Of a stretch of 64,000 nucleotides of DNA, positions 44,390 through 57,209 are shown one piece after another; positions within the stretch are counted from its first letter, which is position 1, and each line of letters begins with the position of its first letter. The stretch covers positions 3,976,001 to 4,040,000 of the forward strand of contig WPIO01000003.1 of assembly GCA_009760855.2 (NCBI GenBank). Reading direction: 5' to 3'. The position numbers and the translations under genes were made by a program. This stretch comes from Cristatella mucedo. Its lineage: Eukaryota; Bryozoa; Phylactolaemata; Cristatellidae. Below the pieces are notes generated by a model that worked only from the letters and a program-made list of their open reading frames with translations, did no database searches and was not told where the DNA came from.

Positions 44390-45095
44390 TTTCAAGATCA
44401 ACTCTGAGGTTGGAAAAAGTGAAGAAAGTCTTAATAATTACTGCTAAACTTGACTCAGCAACAAGGTGGAGTGCAAGATTGGAGGTTGTGATGGCTATTA
44501 ATGACGGACTGAATTGCACTGTACGTCTTTAGGAGCAACTTGAGGACACAGGTGGAGCAATTGAAACAAGAAGTGAAGCTGGCAGTATCCTAAATTGTAT
44601 TTTGAACTTTTATTCTGCTGCCATTTTGGTATAGCATCTTAAGGAAAATTGCCCACGTTCAGAAAAGACTGCATGATCCAACGGTGAACTTCAAAGACGC
44701 TTCTTGTGACCTCGCTCTCTTGAAATTGAGTTGTCGATACTTCGAGAAGAACTGTACCAGGAATCACTACTAGATGCCAAAAGAAGGTGCGAATTGTGGG
44801 GAGTTACAGTTGAAACGAAGAATCCGCCGAAGGACACAGATGTCTGGAGAACTCTCTCAAGATTTTGGTCTCACGGAAGAGGAGATTTCAATCATGAAGG
44901 ACTGCATAGGCTATCTCCGACAAGAAATCATAGCTAGGTTCTCCCTGCTCACAATTTTGATGCCGAATTTGGTTTCTTGTTGGAAGTTGAGCAGCTGTTG
45001 ACGATACTTGACCAAAAAACCTCTAACCCTGTCTTATCTGATAGCATCCATTGGGTAAGATTGACTCTCCAATTTGGCCTTGTTGAGCATTGAGA
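44390..45095 (+). pseudogene. hAT-like transposase relic (ZMYM1-like type)
   Basis: Decayed pieces on the plus strand: LDSATRWSARLEVVMAINDG, then DASCDLALLKLS and SRYFEK-like text, ELYQESLLDAKRRCELWGV, KRRIRRRTQMSGE, and EEEISIMKDCIGYLRQEIIA. The order 'D-x-R-W-S-x-R ... basic patch ... I-x-D-x-[IL]-x-x-[LI]-x-x-[ER]-[IF]' is that of hAT-type transposases domesticated or relict in many animals and annotated as zinc finger MYM-type protein 1-like. Frame changes and stops separate all pieces. Confidence 0.5.
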
Positions 45096-45109
45096 AAGAA
45101 ACAGTAGAA

Positions 45110-46085
45110 AATACTGACTTTCAAACTGCGATAGACGTTTTCTACGTTCAAGGCCATAAAAAAATTCACCTAAATTAAAGCTGCGATAGCTACCTTGTAC
45201 CTTTGCTACTGCTAATAAAACATTTTCGACTCGATATGCCTGCTAGTGTGTATTTTTCTTTTGCATTTTCCAGTGGTGGAGCTATATTTCAGCAATTTTC
45301 GACACGGGCAGAGGGTGCAACTGGTAGCTTTGTCTCGGGCGCCGAAAGGTCTCAATGCGCCTCTGGCTCATGGTGTCCATCCGAGCTCCGTGCTACAGCG
45401 AGCCATGCAGAGTAAGCGAGCATCGACATTTATAGCATCGATAGCATAGACAGCAGCATCGAGCGAACGCTCAACTTCAAGGCTTCTTGGGCAGACGGGT
45501 CGTCACGGCCTTCCATAGATGGCCACGCTGTCGATGAACGTCAGTCATCCCTAGTTCGGGATGCAGCTGCTGGGCGTCCTCTCGCTGGATTCCCATGCCT
45601 TATTTGAGCAGGTGCCTCTCCACTGATTGCCCAGATAGAGGCTCGCTGTCACCCAATCAAAGCCTCGAGTGACAGGGCAGGCGTAGCCTATCCGAGCGAC
45701 CCCCAGCTGGCCCGCGTCGTCGTACAGCCGCCCTATGCTACTAAACCCTGCTTTTGTACTGAGTGACAGAGTAACCTATGCGGCCATCATTCCTGCTTGC
45801 AATGGTCAGTACAGGATCGCCCCCAGCTGGTCTCGTAGCGACTTGGGTTAGGAATTTCGAGTACCCTGGCCCAGGTTCAAGAGCCAGGGCCCGACCTACA
45901 GAGAGAATTAAGCCACCCTGCCGTCCCTCAACGCTTTCTACGCTCCGCTATCGTACCTTTTCTATACCGGAACTCAACTTCAGCATTGTTTTGCAAGGTC
46001 ACTGGAGACAAGCATAGAACGGTTAAGTAAAGGCAAAGGTAAACTGATCCAGCAGATCCTTTATATCTGGCCGCAGGGAATCCTT
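45110..46085. other. No supported gene
   Basis: A possible old tRNA-like head lies at about 45830-45895 (ggttcaagagcc between tggcc/ggcc arms). Nothing else recognised. Confidence 0.35.
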
Positions 46086-46089
46086 TAAC

Positions 46090-46205
46090 AGCTGTGTGTC
46101 GCACGCTTGCAGCAGGCAATAAAGAATTGTCTGGCGAAGGAGTTTAACCCGCGACCTGGGTCGCGAGGAGTGAGCACAAAAGCCGCCTCTGGGCCAATGC
46201 AGCAA
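46090..46205 (-). mobile_element. tRNA-derived SINE, head
   Basis: Minus-strand reading 'ggcccagaggcggcttttgtgctcactcctcgcgacccaggtcgcgggttaaactcc' and 'caattctttattgcctgctgcaag'. Confidence 0.55.
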
Positions 46206-46224
46206 GTTGGATACTCAACTCTGA

Positions 46225-46490
<266 letters not shown>

Positions 46491-47030
46491 TGGCTCCAAG
46501 AGCTGCGGCTGGGAGGCTGCGAGCAATTAAGCTAGAAGCCCAAGTGTGGCAATGGTCGGCAGTCTATCAATTCGATAGTCTTAAGTGTCTGTAGAAGCAT
46601 CTACTCGGGCCTGTAGCAAGAGCCACGATAGCACCCTGTTAATCGTGCAAGCGATAGCCTCCGGGACACACCAGGGGCGTCATATCTCTTGAGCAAATAG
46701 CAGTTGGCTTTATCTAAGCTTCGTCGGAAGTACGGGAAGTCGTTCGGCAGTCGGCCAAACGCCCGGGTAAGCGGTTGGGCTGCCAAGACGCTGGGATTTA
46801 TGCAGCAGCGTCGGGCGGCTTGGCGTGCAGCAGCAAACGAGCGTGTGAGGTTAACCAGGATCTCGTTTGTGCGAGTTCGCCTATTGCCGTGTGAGCATTT
46901 GCCTCGATCGGGCTTACTGAACAAGAGCGAGGCCGCATCGTGATTTCGAAAGCGAGAATTGTAACAGGTCTGCACAAGAAGCAGGCTACTGGTATTCAGC
47001 AGAGCCGCCGCCGCAGCGATTAAGGCCCCC

Positions 47031-47212
47031 TTAATGAAGCCGAGCAAGCGCCACCGTGCGCACCGGCTCGCTTCGCGCTCGTACGACGTAGCGCCATTGC
47101 TGCGACGGACTCTGCTGGTTCAGCGTACGGATACTCTCGCCCGAGGTTTTCTCGAGATGCAATAGACTGCCGCGTGCCAAGCACTTCTTGGTATCGTAAT
47201 GGTAGAGCACAG
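47031..47212 (-). CDS. Candidate terminal exon with ricin-B-lectin-like repeat
   Basis: On the minus strand an AG (gggccagtgccag) is followed by 59 codons and TAA. The peptide AVLYHYDTKKCLARGSLLHL, then SPSQQWRYVV, follows the ricin-type beta-trefoil pattern: aromatic-rich start, K-C-L, hydrophobic L-x-L and the Q-x-W signature. This fold forms the C-terminal sugar-binding domain of polypeptide GalNAc-transferases and related secreted lectins. The conserved second Cys before the Q-x-W is not seen, and no catalytic exon was found in the window, so it may be a distant lectin or a relic. Confidence 0.35.
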
Positions 47213-47219
47213 CTGGCAC

Positions 47220-47950
47220 TGGCCCGCTGTTCTGCCGTTGCCGGCCTGGGTACAGTTCAAAGCCTCTTCGAATGGCCTAAAGGACTGCATCGATGCGATG
47301 CTTAACCACGTGATACATTGGTATCCGGATTGCCAGTTAATGTTTACGAATTCTGTCATAAAATGCCTTCAAGAATGGCGGTGAAATAGGACTTTACCAG
47401 CGATCTACTTGTGCCTGCCTCCGGAAAAAAGCGACTGTCATGAATCAGGACCCGTCAAAACCTGACAGTCGAGGATGTGTGCTCGTGAGCCTCGAGCTCT
47501 CTAACCACCAGCAACGTTAAGAGCGCATCGCCTGGACCGAAATGGATTTGTGCGATCATTTCCCACAGAGTGTGTCGTCTGCATCGTCAGCCCGTCTTGA
47601 ATGCACACAATGCCACAGCCAGCCACAAAGATAGTCAGCTTCAATTTGAGTGGGCATCCTGCACGAGCGCGATGGCTGACCTCGACGATGCTGCTAGCAA
47701 GGTTTGCTTGACAAGAAGGCTGAAGCCTCTGAGAGTGCATTTCGAAGACAGGCGCGCGCTGGCCAATCCTCGTACGAATAAACATTGGATTACGCTACGA
47801 TATCTCAACAGTTGTGCCCGGCAGCAGCGCGAAGCTGAGTCGCTCCTACCCGGCTTTCTCGATAAGGATACTCCCACAAGGTGCTGCTTCGCGATATCGG
47901 TGAGGCTTGGCAGTGGCATCACCAACCAGATGACGAAAATTTTTTGATTA
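47220..47950. other. Open, coding-like on both strands, unassigned
   Basis: 47570-47947 on the plus strand is open (AMADLDDAASKVCLTRRLKP) and the minus strand likewise; no family or borders recognised. Confidence 0.3.
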
Positions 47951-47954
47951 AGGA

Positions 47955-48365
47955 CTAATAATAATAATAATAGATTCGTGTAGGGTCCTCGGAGAACGGA
48001 ATCTCTTTCTAGGCACTTTACAGATGCTGCATATAAAGCATTAATAGTAATAATAATAACAATAATACACTTGATAAAGCGCCCTGAGAGAGCCCAATCT
48101 CTTTCTAGGCGCTTAACATTTGCTGCAAAGGAAACGCGATCGAATGGTGAGTGGTATCATGCTTGATGAACAACATGAATGACGTGGTTAAGGGTGACAT
48201 GCACAAAGTCAGCAAGTAAGTGTGGTTAGTGGCAGCATGCACAGTGTCAGCACGCAACAAATATTTGGTGTTAACATCCGCAAGCAGCAGGCAAACCAAG
48301 CAGCAGGCTGGAGCAAGTAAGCTGGTACATGCACACGAAGGACGAATCACAAGAATGAATCGCTG
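47955..48365 (-). mobile_element. Two LINE family A 3' ends, nested
   Basis: Two tails in the same orientation. The first, with its TAATAATAATAATAA start at 47957, runs only about 80 bases. The second starts at about 48045 with another TAATAATAATAAC run and continues to 'gtgttaacatccgcaagcagcaggc...tggtacatgcacacgaag'. The second either inserted into the first or displaced it. Confidence 0.75.
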
Positions 48366-48369
48366 ACAT

Positions 48370-49000
48370 AAAATTATGTCGCTTCATAGCCACTGTCTCT
48401 CTTTACAGGGGTTGTTCTTGTTCCTATACAGCAGGTGATATTTAGTTGGTAGCGATGAGCACACTCCGACGAAGCCAGCATCTCATGCTCTCATATTATA
48501 ATTATGTTTCATTCTATATCAGCTCTGGAATCAAAAAAAATCATGTCGCTTGAATCGCGTGTGAGAAATAAAAGTTCAACGACGTCGGTTAAGCAAATTA
48601 TGTGCTAGCATGAACGTGCTATAAATAAATATCCTTGCCAGCAATCTATAGGAAGCATGATATCTGTTTAAAATCAGGCAAACATTTTAATTTTATTGAA
48701 AAAGTACGTCAGCTTCGACATGATGTCAGATGTGAGGTTTAGAAGACTTTTCCGTAGTTAAGTTCAATATTTTAGCAAATTTTCACAATCTAAGGGATGT
48801 ACTGGTTGTATAGCTTATGCTACCATAGCGCTTCTATGAATCCTCGCGTATATATCGCAATGATGGCATTATTGACCAGACAGATTATGACTGCCGAGAT
48901 ATTTATTATTCTTGGTTTCTGAATTATAAGTGCTCGGGAACCGGTTAAATAGACAATCTACGGTTAGATGCCACGTAAGTACATGCCATGGAAAATTTGG
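48370..49000. other. AT-rich, no supported gene
   Basis: Nothing recognised. Confidence 0.4.
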
Positions 49001-49007
49001 TTGTGCT

Positions 49008-49134
49008 GAGTTGTGCTCTAGACTTTGTGTCAAGCAGGAGTTGTGCTCTAGGCTTTGCGCCTGGCAGGATTGGTACTCTAGGCGTTAAGCCAGGCAGGAG
49101 TTGTGCTATACGCCTTGCGCCGGTCTGCAGGTCA
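49008..49134. repeat. Minisatellite, four units of about 30 bases
   Basis: Units begin gagttgtgctctag, gagttgtgctctagg, gattggtactctagg and gagttgtgctatacg, each with a 'ctttgcgcctggcag'-like second half. Confidence 0.85.
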
Positions 49135-49334
49135 GTGACGGTTCTCTGGGTGCGTGCGCACGAGCGTTGCTTTACGCCGTAGCTGATTCGATAACTCTGA
49201 AACTTCTCGTCGCTGTTGAATAGGCTTCTCAACGCTATGGATACGGGACTTTTTATCGGGAGGTATGAGCACCTTTAATTGCTGGCCGTCTTCCATAAAT
49301 TTAGACAGACCCGCGTCATATAACCGAGATACAT

Positions 49335-49455
49335 ATATATGTAATGTAATGTATCTCCGTCTGTAACTCCACAAAGTCACAAAGACCATGTGGGTGTCAC
49401 GCAGGAGAGTTTTGTATAGCGCACTCACAGCCTAAGCGGCTTTCGGTACATATAA
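49335..49455 (-). mobile_element. LINE family B, 3' end only
   Basis: Plus strand 'tgtaatgtaatgtatctccgtctgtaactccacaaagtcacaaagaccatgtgggtgtcacgcaggagagttttgtatagcgcactcacagcctaagcggctttcggta' is the reverse complement of the end of the element at 42.6 kb. Confidence 0.85.
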
Positions 49456-49459
49456 AGCA

Positions 49460-50300
49460 CTAGCCACTGTTTAAAGGTGCATGGCTTTAGCAGAAGTTTT
49501 CTCGCGTCGGATACAACTAGCACCGTTACAATTGCAGTGCTTGTGACCTAGTCATGTCCGGACGTCGAAGCAGCTGCACCCCGTAGCCAACAATGTCTCT
49601 CTATATACGCGCCCGGAACTTCCTTTCGGGCCGACGGCTAGTGAAATTCAGACCTATGGTCTACAAAGAGTTCGTTCTTACCTGCATAGTGCGGTGGTTT
49701 CGTTATCATGTACACACGTTCACGGCACGAATGCAAAACACACTCAATCTTTGGCTATCAAGGATTTTTATAGTCCACGGCACTGCAACCGAGCAAATAA
49801 TGGAAGGGAGGGGCCTACGGCCTCGGCTTGCCTTCAAGGTAGAACCGCCGCTGAGTGCCGGCAATAACGAGCACTTTGTAGAATTTATGTCTATATCTCA
49901 CAATCCTGCAGACCGGAAAGAATTTCCTAAGGAATGCATGGCGGGATACCCAGTGGGAGACAATTTATTACCACTATAGAGGAGCATCAGCCGTACAAAA
50001 TTACCCTAACAGCTATCAGCCGGGTGCAATATACAATTTGTTGGCTTAACCTGAAACAGAACTTTCGTTCTTGCGGTTTTTTTTGGTGGCTATAGTAAAT
50101 ATGTGGACATTAGGCCAATACTTCAGCTATTTTATGGCTTAAGAAAGAATGCTATTTCTTTGAGAAAGTAGTTTACTCACAAGCCGTATATAATGCGCGT
50201 TCGCCCGTCAATGCAGTAAAACTTGAAATGATAATTGCCAATGGGATAAGGCAAAGCTTTCAACCTTCTTTTTTGGTAGGGCAAACGTTTGCAGGACTTC
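49460..50300. other. No supported gene
   Basis: An open frame at 49593-49979 (plus) has no recognisable family and no good context. Confidence 0.35.
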
Positions 50301-50310
50301 TGGTTCGACG

Positions 50311-50640
<330 letters not shown>

Positions 50641-51289
50641 GCCTCCTGTTCAGGCAATACGGCTCCTAAAGGTGCTGCCAATTTTGGCGACTGGGAGAAC
50701 ACGCACATGCAATAGCATGAAACTTCTCATCGACCAGAGCTGACTGATCAAGAAGCGCTCCATTGAACACACGATGTTTAAATTCGGTAAACAAATATTT
50801 ACCCCGAAATATGAAAATCCAAATGAATACGTCGGAGTTTCAAGTCAAACGGGCGATGCAGCTATAGTAGAGCAACCTGCTTGGACGTCACTGCTGGCAT
50901 CGCCGCTTTCTTCCTCCGAACTCGAGCGAATCCAGCGAATCCGAGAAGAGATGCAATCGTAATAATCGCATGCAATATTTACAGATGCCGTGACTATTGT
51001 AAAGCCTAACTCTGCCCCCCCCCGTACCCCCTGCAACAAACTCGGCTGCTCACCTCCGCTTTGTCTCACTTTGAGATACATAATGAACCCCTCAACAAAG
51101 ACGCAAAATATTTGAGAAAACGCTTGTAAGAAGCTCGTGGATTGATCACTTCTGTTGTCACGGGGCTTAAACATTCCTTATTTGGCTGGACAAACATATA
51201 GCCTTCAACTCGTATGCGCCCAAAGCCCGACACTCGCTTCTCGGTTCGGTCAGTAACTGCAATGGTCTCGGTTTGACCTAGCGGTAAGA

Positions 51290-51455
51290 TAATAATAACA
51301 ATAACACATTTGCTATAGCAACTTCAGAGAACTCGATCTCTTTCTATGCAGTTTACATTTGCTGCAAGGGAAGTACGATCGAATGGTTAGTGGTAGGATG
51401 CCCAATAAACAAGCATAACACGGTTAGGGGTGACATGCACAGGGTCAGCATGCAA
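51290..51455 (-). mobile_element. LINE family A, 3' end only
   Basis: Starts 'taataataacaataacacatttgctatagcaacttcagagaactcgatctctttc' and ends with 'ggggtgacatgcacagggtcagcatgc'. Confidence 0.75.
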
Positions 51456-51464
51456 AATATGCTT

Positions 51465-51715
51465 ACCTTTAATGACCGAGGTCGTGGGTTGTAGCCCTGC
51501 GGCTTATGTAAAGCACGTGGATAGAAATTTTGTTCTCTTAGGGTGCTGTAGAAAAGATTCAGCTGTAAGCGTGATAATTCTTTGCGGTTGCATACTTGAC
51601 ACTGGGCATGAAAATATCCTTTGGTAACTGGTTCTCTTGCAGTGAATTGTAAAACACCTGGATAGTGATTAAGTTCTCTTAGGGCGCCGTGCAAAACACG
51701 ACCTATCATAATTAG
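51465..51715 (+). mobile_element. Second SINE type with LINE-like tail, and a tail fragment
   Basis: 'aatgaccgaggtcgtgggttgtagccctgcggc' (SINE head end) is followed directly by 'ttatgtaaagcacgtggatagaaattttgttctcttagggtgctgtag', a LINE-type 3' end. A second tail of the same kind follows at 51640-51710 (gaattgtaaaacacctggatagtgattaagttctcttagggcgccg). Confidence 0.6.
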
Positions 51716-51719
51716 AATG

Positions 51720-52900
51720 GACGAGCTTAAAGTATGGAAATTGTAGAAAAGACAGTTTACGCACCAGACGTGTCAGAATACCTCACCACTAAATTGTGCC
51801 GCATGCATCCTGATTAAATTGACCTACTGGTTGTATTTTTCCACCTTGAGTGAAACTCGTCAGTTTTTTTCACACATTTGCGTGACAGTTGTCCTACATT
51901 GACCCTGGCCTTTTCGGGCGATCCAATTAAACGTGAGTTCTCAACATACTACCTCCGATGAGTCAAACCAGAGAATACCTATGCTTGGCTGGTATGGGCA
52001 GCGACATGCCGTCGCCATGGTTTGCGAAAGGCTATCCTCTGCCAAACATGACGCTCTGCCCAAGCTAATAAGTTTTGAATATGTAAACGCGGGACGTGCA
52101 TGCTGTAAATAGTACGTCGATTGTACATGCAAGCCTTTGCGAAATAGAATACTTTGAAAATTACATTCAATTTCAACCATAGCAATCATTCGAGAACAAA
52201 TGCCGTACCTCGGAAAACAAGAACCGAAAACGTGTCGAGAGAGATCACTAGGTAGAAGTAACTCACAAAAGATTCGAGCGCGTGAAAGAAGCAGCCTCAG
52301 ACACGTCGGGCCGGCACGAGGACGAATCCTATTTGTCGTTGCGAACGCATATGTTTATTAACTTCAGAACATTCTGAAGTTACTTCATCGTCAGTTTTAA
52401 AAGGCCCGATATTTGTTACGTCATTTGCTAAGAGCTTATTATTGACGTACTTTGAGACCCTATGTTGAACCGTCGTCTACGTGTAAGGGAATTCAATGGC
52501 AAATGAGAGAGCCGTAAGTTATCCAGTGCCGCAACTGCATTCTTATACAACCGATTCTTAGCTAAGCGTACTTCAAATAAACTTGCATACCCCCGCCTTT
52601 TACGTGCAAAATTTTTAATTTTTGGCAAACTCAAATAAAATATACAACGTCTTCGTGATAAGCGATCACTCAAAAATAAAACTTAGTCTTTTGATCGAAG
52701 TAATCAATATAGCTACTGATATCGCTATAGCAAATGTCAATATAGCTACTCCATATACTAAGCGCTTATCGACTACCACTTCCTTAAAAAATTAACTATC
52801 ATGAGCCTATATGAATGAAACTAAAGGTGATTGTATATGTTACACAAGTAAAACAAATATGATTGAAGATGGCATGAAGGTAAAACCACTGCTTAACAGC
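51720..52900. other. No supported gene
   Basis: Nothing recognised. Confidence 0.4.
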
Positions 52901-52904
52901 CATC

Positions 52905-53065
52905 GTGGGCAATGGTAGCCCCGGTGGTAAGGTGCTCGATCTACAACCAAAGTCGTGAGTTTGAATCCTGCAGTGTGCGATTGCCAACTGCAAGCTGGGA
53001 TGATAGTCGTTAATGATTTTCTGTTGCTATACAACTGAGGCTGTTAAATAAGCTAATATTTATTA
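52905..53065 (+). mobile_element. tRNA-derived SINE, near full length
   Basis: 'ggtagccccggtggtaaggtgctcgatc', B-box 'gagtttgaatcctgc', 'gattgccaactgcaagctgggatgatagtcgttaatgattttctgttgctatacaactgaggctgttaaataagctaatat'. Confidence 0.75.
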
Positions 53066-53069
53066 CGAA

Positions 53070-53890
53070 CAAAAAAGGAAAATATTGCAATACGCCTAAG
53101 ATAAAAATGTGAAGAAATTCTCAAGCCGTTTTTGATGTAAACCTTATAAGACTTCCCTTTCCATCTCGCACTTAAGTACCCACCGACTGACGATGTTTAT
53201 TCGGAGTTTTGGCCACTTCGCGACCCCGGGGTGAGATTTTCGGTAGCCATTCAGACAAGCGAGTCTCCAGCGCAATATACGCCAACCGCACGGACCGCAA
53301 GTTCCGCAGCTGCACCCAGCCGCTGCCGTATTCACGTTATGGGCCGCCTATAGATAGAAAGGAAGAAAACGCACGCGCTGTCATTGCCGCCTGAAACCGG
53401 GCATTTGATGGTGGTGTGGCTTAAATATTAAACAGCTCCGCGCAAGCGCTTCCACCGGCTGTTTTGGCTAGGGTAATGTAGATTGGGAATGCGGTCGGAT
53501 ATCGGCTGCCTATTTGCTCGTGTCAGAGGTTGCTTCTCTACGATTCCTTCATCGGTCATACTTCGAGAGGCCAGTTCTATTGTCTGGTAGTTGTGAAACG
53601 GCGGAGTGCTAGATCAGCAAGATCACCACTGCCTAGATTGTATTCGCGATTCCTAAAATATGTATTAAATTTAATTATTAGGAACCGGTTATGCCATTAT
53701 CTACGGTTCGACGGCATAACAATTCTAAGTCATGTAGTAGTCACCGAGTTGTGCTTTGAGTTTTCAAGCAATTTTCAAGTACGCTAAGGCTGGTGCTGAA
53801 CAAATATAGCTCTCTGTGAGTTTCGAATAGACTGTTCGAAATTACGGTCAGCTACTTGCCATGGTACGGTAAGGGTAGCACTCTTGTTGC
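53070..53890. other. No supported gene
   Basis: A coding-like stretch at 53190-53390 (plus) has no recognisable family. 'aaccggttatgccattatctacggtt' at 53682 resembles text at 48940 and may mark an old repeat. Confidence 0.35.
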
Positions 53891-53894
53891 TACT

Positions 53895-55430
53895 TAATAA
53901 TAATAATAATAATAACACACTTGATAAAGCGCCCACAAAGAACTCAATCTCTTTCTAGGCGCTTTACAATTGCTGCAAAGGAAGCATGATTGAATGCTTA
54001 GTGGCAGCATGCTCAATAAACAACAAGAATAACCCGGTTAGAGGTGACATGCACAGGGTCAGCATGCAAGTATGGTTAGTAGCAACATGCACAGTCTCAG
54101 CACGCATAAGTACATAAAGGAAGAATCACAGAGACCCACTAAATGCTGTGATAAATAGGTGCATTTTTAAATTTCTTTTTTAATGTAGTCATGTCAGAGG
54201 ATGTCGTAACGGAAGTCGGGAGTGAGCTGTAAGCTTTGGGAGCATATCAAGTAAAGGCACGGTCTCCAAAGAATTTGAGGTTTGTGCGAGGTATTGATAA
54301 ACAGTTAGATTCCGGAAAGCGGGTGGTACTACGATTAGCCCGGCCGGGGAGTAGATCTCATAGGTAGCCGAAGAATGAATGGACCTAAAAGTGAGTGACA
54401 AAACCTTAAATTTGATGCATTGCTTGAATTGTAGCCAGTTCAGGTCGGCGAGAGGTGGTGTGATGTGGCAACTGCGACGCTCGCTATAAACAAGCTTAGC
54501 TGAAGAGTTTTGCACCAGCTGTAAGCGCCTGATTGCACATGCCGATAGACCGGCAAGCAGTGAGTTACAGAAGTCAACACTGGATGTCACAAATGCATGG
54601 AACAACTTAGATGTGGTATCCCTATCTAAACAAGCCAAACAAGCCCGAATTTTAGCAATGCTGTGTAGCTGAAACTAGGCAGACTTGATTGTAGAGCTCA
54701 TGTAGTCGTCTAACGAAAGGTCACTTTGGAATATGACACCTAGATTTCGTGCAGATTCAACAAAAGCTATGCTGGCAGAGCCAATTATGAGCGCTAGCCT
54801 TTCCGATTTCTGAATCACACTTGATTTGCCCACAACTAGTAAGTTAGTTTTATCATCATTCAATTTAAGAAAATTTGCTGCCCTCCATGTTCGCATGTCA
54901 CCAATACATGCAGCAAGGGAGTTGAGAGAGTCTGACGTACTCAAGGGCTGGGAGGGATCAAAGCAAAGGTACAACTGAGTGTCATCTGCATAGAAGTGTA
55001 AGCATAGGTTGTGCCTGACAATCACATCGGCAAGGGGGGAGTATAAAGCATGAAAAGAACTGGACCAAGCACAGAGCCCTGCGGTACCCCATACTTCAGC
55101 GTTCATCGTACTTCAGCGTTCAGGTTTTTCGGATGATCTTTGTCCTTTCACATCAATACTCAGAAGTCTTCCACTGAGATAGGACCTGAACCATTGCAGC
55201 GCAGTGCCAGTGACACGCAAGCGAGACTAGAGGCGCTCGATAAGGACTTGGTTATTGATAGTATCAAAAGCTTCCGATGGATCGAGCAAAGCAAGCAGAG
55301 AGACTCAACCAAAGTCTGCATTCCTAAGAAGGTACACCGAAGCATTGCTGACTCTGTGGAGCAATAAGCTCTAAAAGTCTGTAACTTACTATGAGTTAAG
55401 CTGGTCTGCCACATCTAGTACTTGCTCAGC
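53895..55430 (-). mobile_element. LINE family A, longest copy
   Basis: Tail first on the plus strand (TAATAATAATAATAACAC at 53897). On the minus strand the reading runs TESAMLRC and LLILSITK near the 5' end (about 55410-55250, frameshifted), then PLADVIVRHNLCLHFYADDT with the catalytic [24 protein letters not shown] and ARNLGVIFQSDLSLDDYMSS (54675-55106), and CLDRDTTSKLFHAFVTSSVD, LQLVQNSSAKLVYSERRS (54189-54638). Family A therefore has an L2-like reverse transcriptase; this copy is broken by stops and lacks the endonuclease part. Confidence 0.9.
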
Positions 55431-55434
55431 TATC

Positions 55435-57200
55435 GTCTATGTACCTGCATCAATTTATACTGCACGTACAAGTTATTAGCAATGCTTTACAGTGCGGATT
55501 TCAAATGGTATGTGTCACGCGTTGGCAAGGACTAGCGATGTTACGAGTACTGTGTTTGTTGCTAAGGGCTTTCGTTCAGAATCCGCTGCAGTGCTATTAT
55601 AACGCCTTGTTTCTTGGCACATTTTCAAATCTAATTTCTGGCACTAAATTTACTTTGAGCTTAAAATGTTATGCCATGGCTGGTGCTGCACTTTCATGCA
55701 TCTCTGTTACTTTGGAAATAGACCGCTCTACGAAGTTGATGACAATCTTTTATTACAATGGCGCTGTCGTGTAGCAGCCAAACAGTATATAAAAACCAGT
55801 AAGAAAACTAAAAGCGTTCAAGATACGGAAACAAAAGTTCTTTCTAGTGTCAAAGACTTGGCTGAAATTTTTTCACAATTTAATTCGCAATTCAGCGCTC
55901 AGTTTCAACTTCGAGAGTGCATGCTGTAGCTACAGACCCAAATTGTATTTCTATCTCCCTCACTCTTTTCGCCGTGACACTTATCATAGCTGTACTATCG
56001 TATTAGTACTATTAATACCTCGAAGGGGACAAAGCAAGCGTGACGCCAGCGACTTTCGTTTGCGGACGGATTCACTAACGGACACACATTCCAAAATGTG
56101 TAGGTAGACGAGCGTGTACCCGTGAGTTTTCACAGCCACTCGACTTTTGAGAAGAAAAAGAAAGACCGTGAGCTCATGAGCGCGTGGCAGCGAGAAGGCG
56201 CAGCCACTATGGCTGATTGGCCGGAAGACCGTCGCTGAGGCTGTCCCTATCGGGCCATCAATTTAAAATCCGTTCGGCTAATGAGCAGCCAAAGGATAGA
56301 GCGGGTTAAATCCATTTGACAATTAAATAAAAAATTAAATAAAATTAAATACCATGCACACAAGCTATAGCTTCGCAAAGGCCAAGCCGCGACGACGATT
56401 CACCGGCTGACGCGTGACCGCCGAGTGTTCTAACCGGGCGGCGGATTCTTTGCGCTCCAATCGCTGAATCTCTCAGTCGCAAATGGTAAAGTAACATCTC
56501 ACAAGTCGACTTGCGCAATTCACGATCCCAGCACTGTAAGGGCTGCTTGGAATCAGATGCTGGAAAGGCTCACTCCTGGGCTAACTTTCAATATCGCACG
56601 GCAACCGCCGAAAAGCGGCGAATCTTCGTGCGATAGGGATGTTGTATTTCGGCCTCCGTGCATACATATTTCTGAGAGTTCAAGCTCGTCTCAAACCCTT
56701 TCGTGCATCTTGTGCTTGTCACGACGAACCGATGCAAAAACTAAAAATTAAGAAAGGATACCGCTTACATCCAAATATAGTTGGCACCAGAAAATACCAG
56801 GGGGCACCAAAACACCAGCAGGCACCAGGCACTGATTCATTGTTTACTGATTTCGGAGTTTTACCATTCATTTCGCCTTCCAATAAAGTCAATCAACTAT
56901 GTCTTCTAATAGTTTTTTACACTTTAAATCGGAGGCTCCATCCAGAAGGATCCATCCATCCGGAGGCATCCATCCTCTTTCCCTCCAGGCTTTATGAAAG
57001 TGCCTAGCACTTGCCGCTATTGAGATGGTTTGCTCCGTCGGCATTCTGTAGACGATCTTGAGCACGTAAGCGGGCTCTGAATCGGCGCGTAGAAGACAGC
57101 AATGCTCTGCTAATTTTCTGAAATTTAAGGCTGAACGAGAAAGTTATGAATTTATCTGACGATCGATCGACAATCCTCAGCGATGGCTAGATAAAACATT
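55435..57200. other. No supported gene
   Basis: An open piece at 55666-55929 (plus; KDLAEIFSQFNSQFSAQFQL) may be part of an old element. Nothing else recognised. Confidence 0.35.
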
Positions 57201-57209
57201 GGAGATAAA

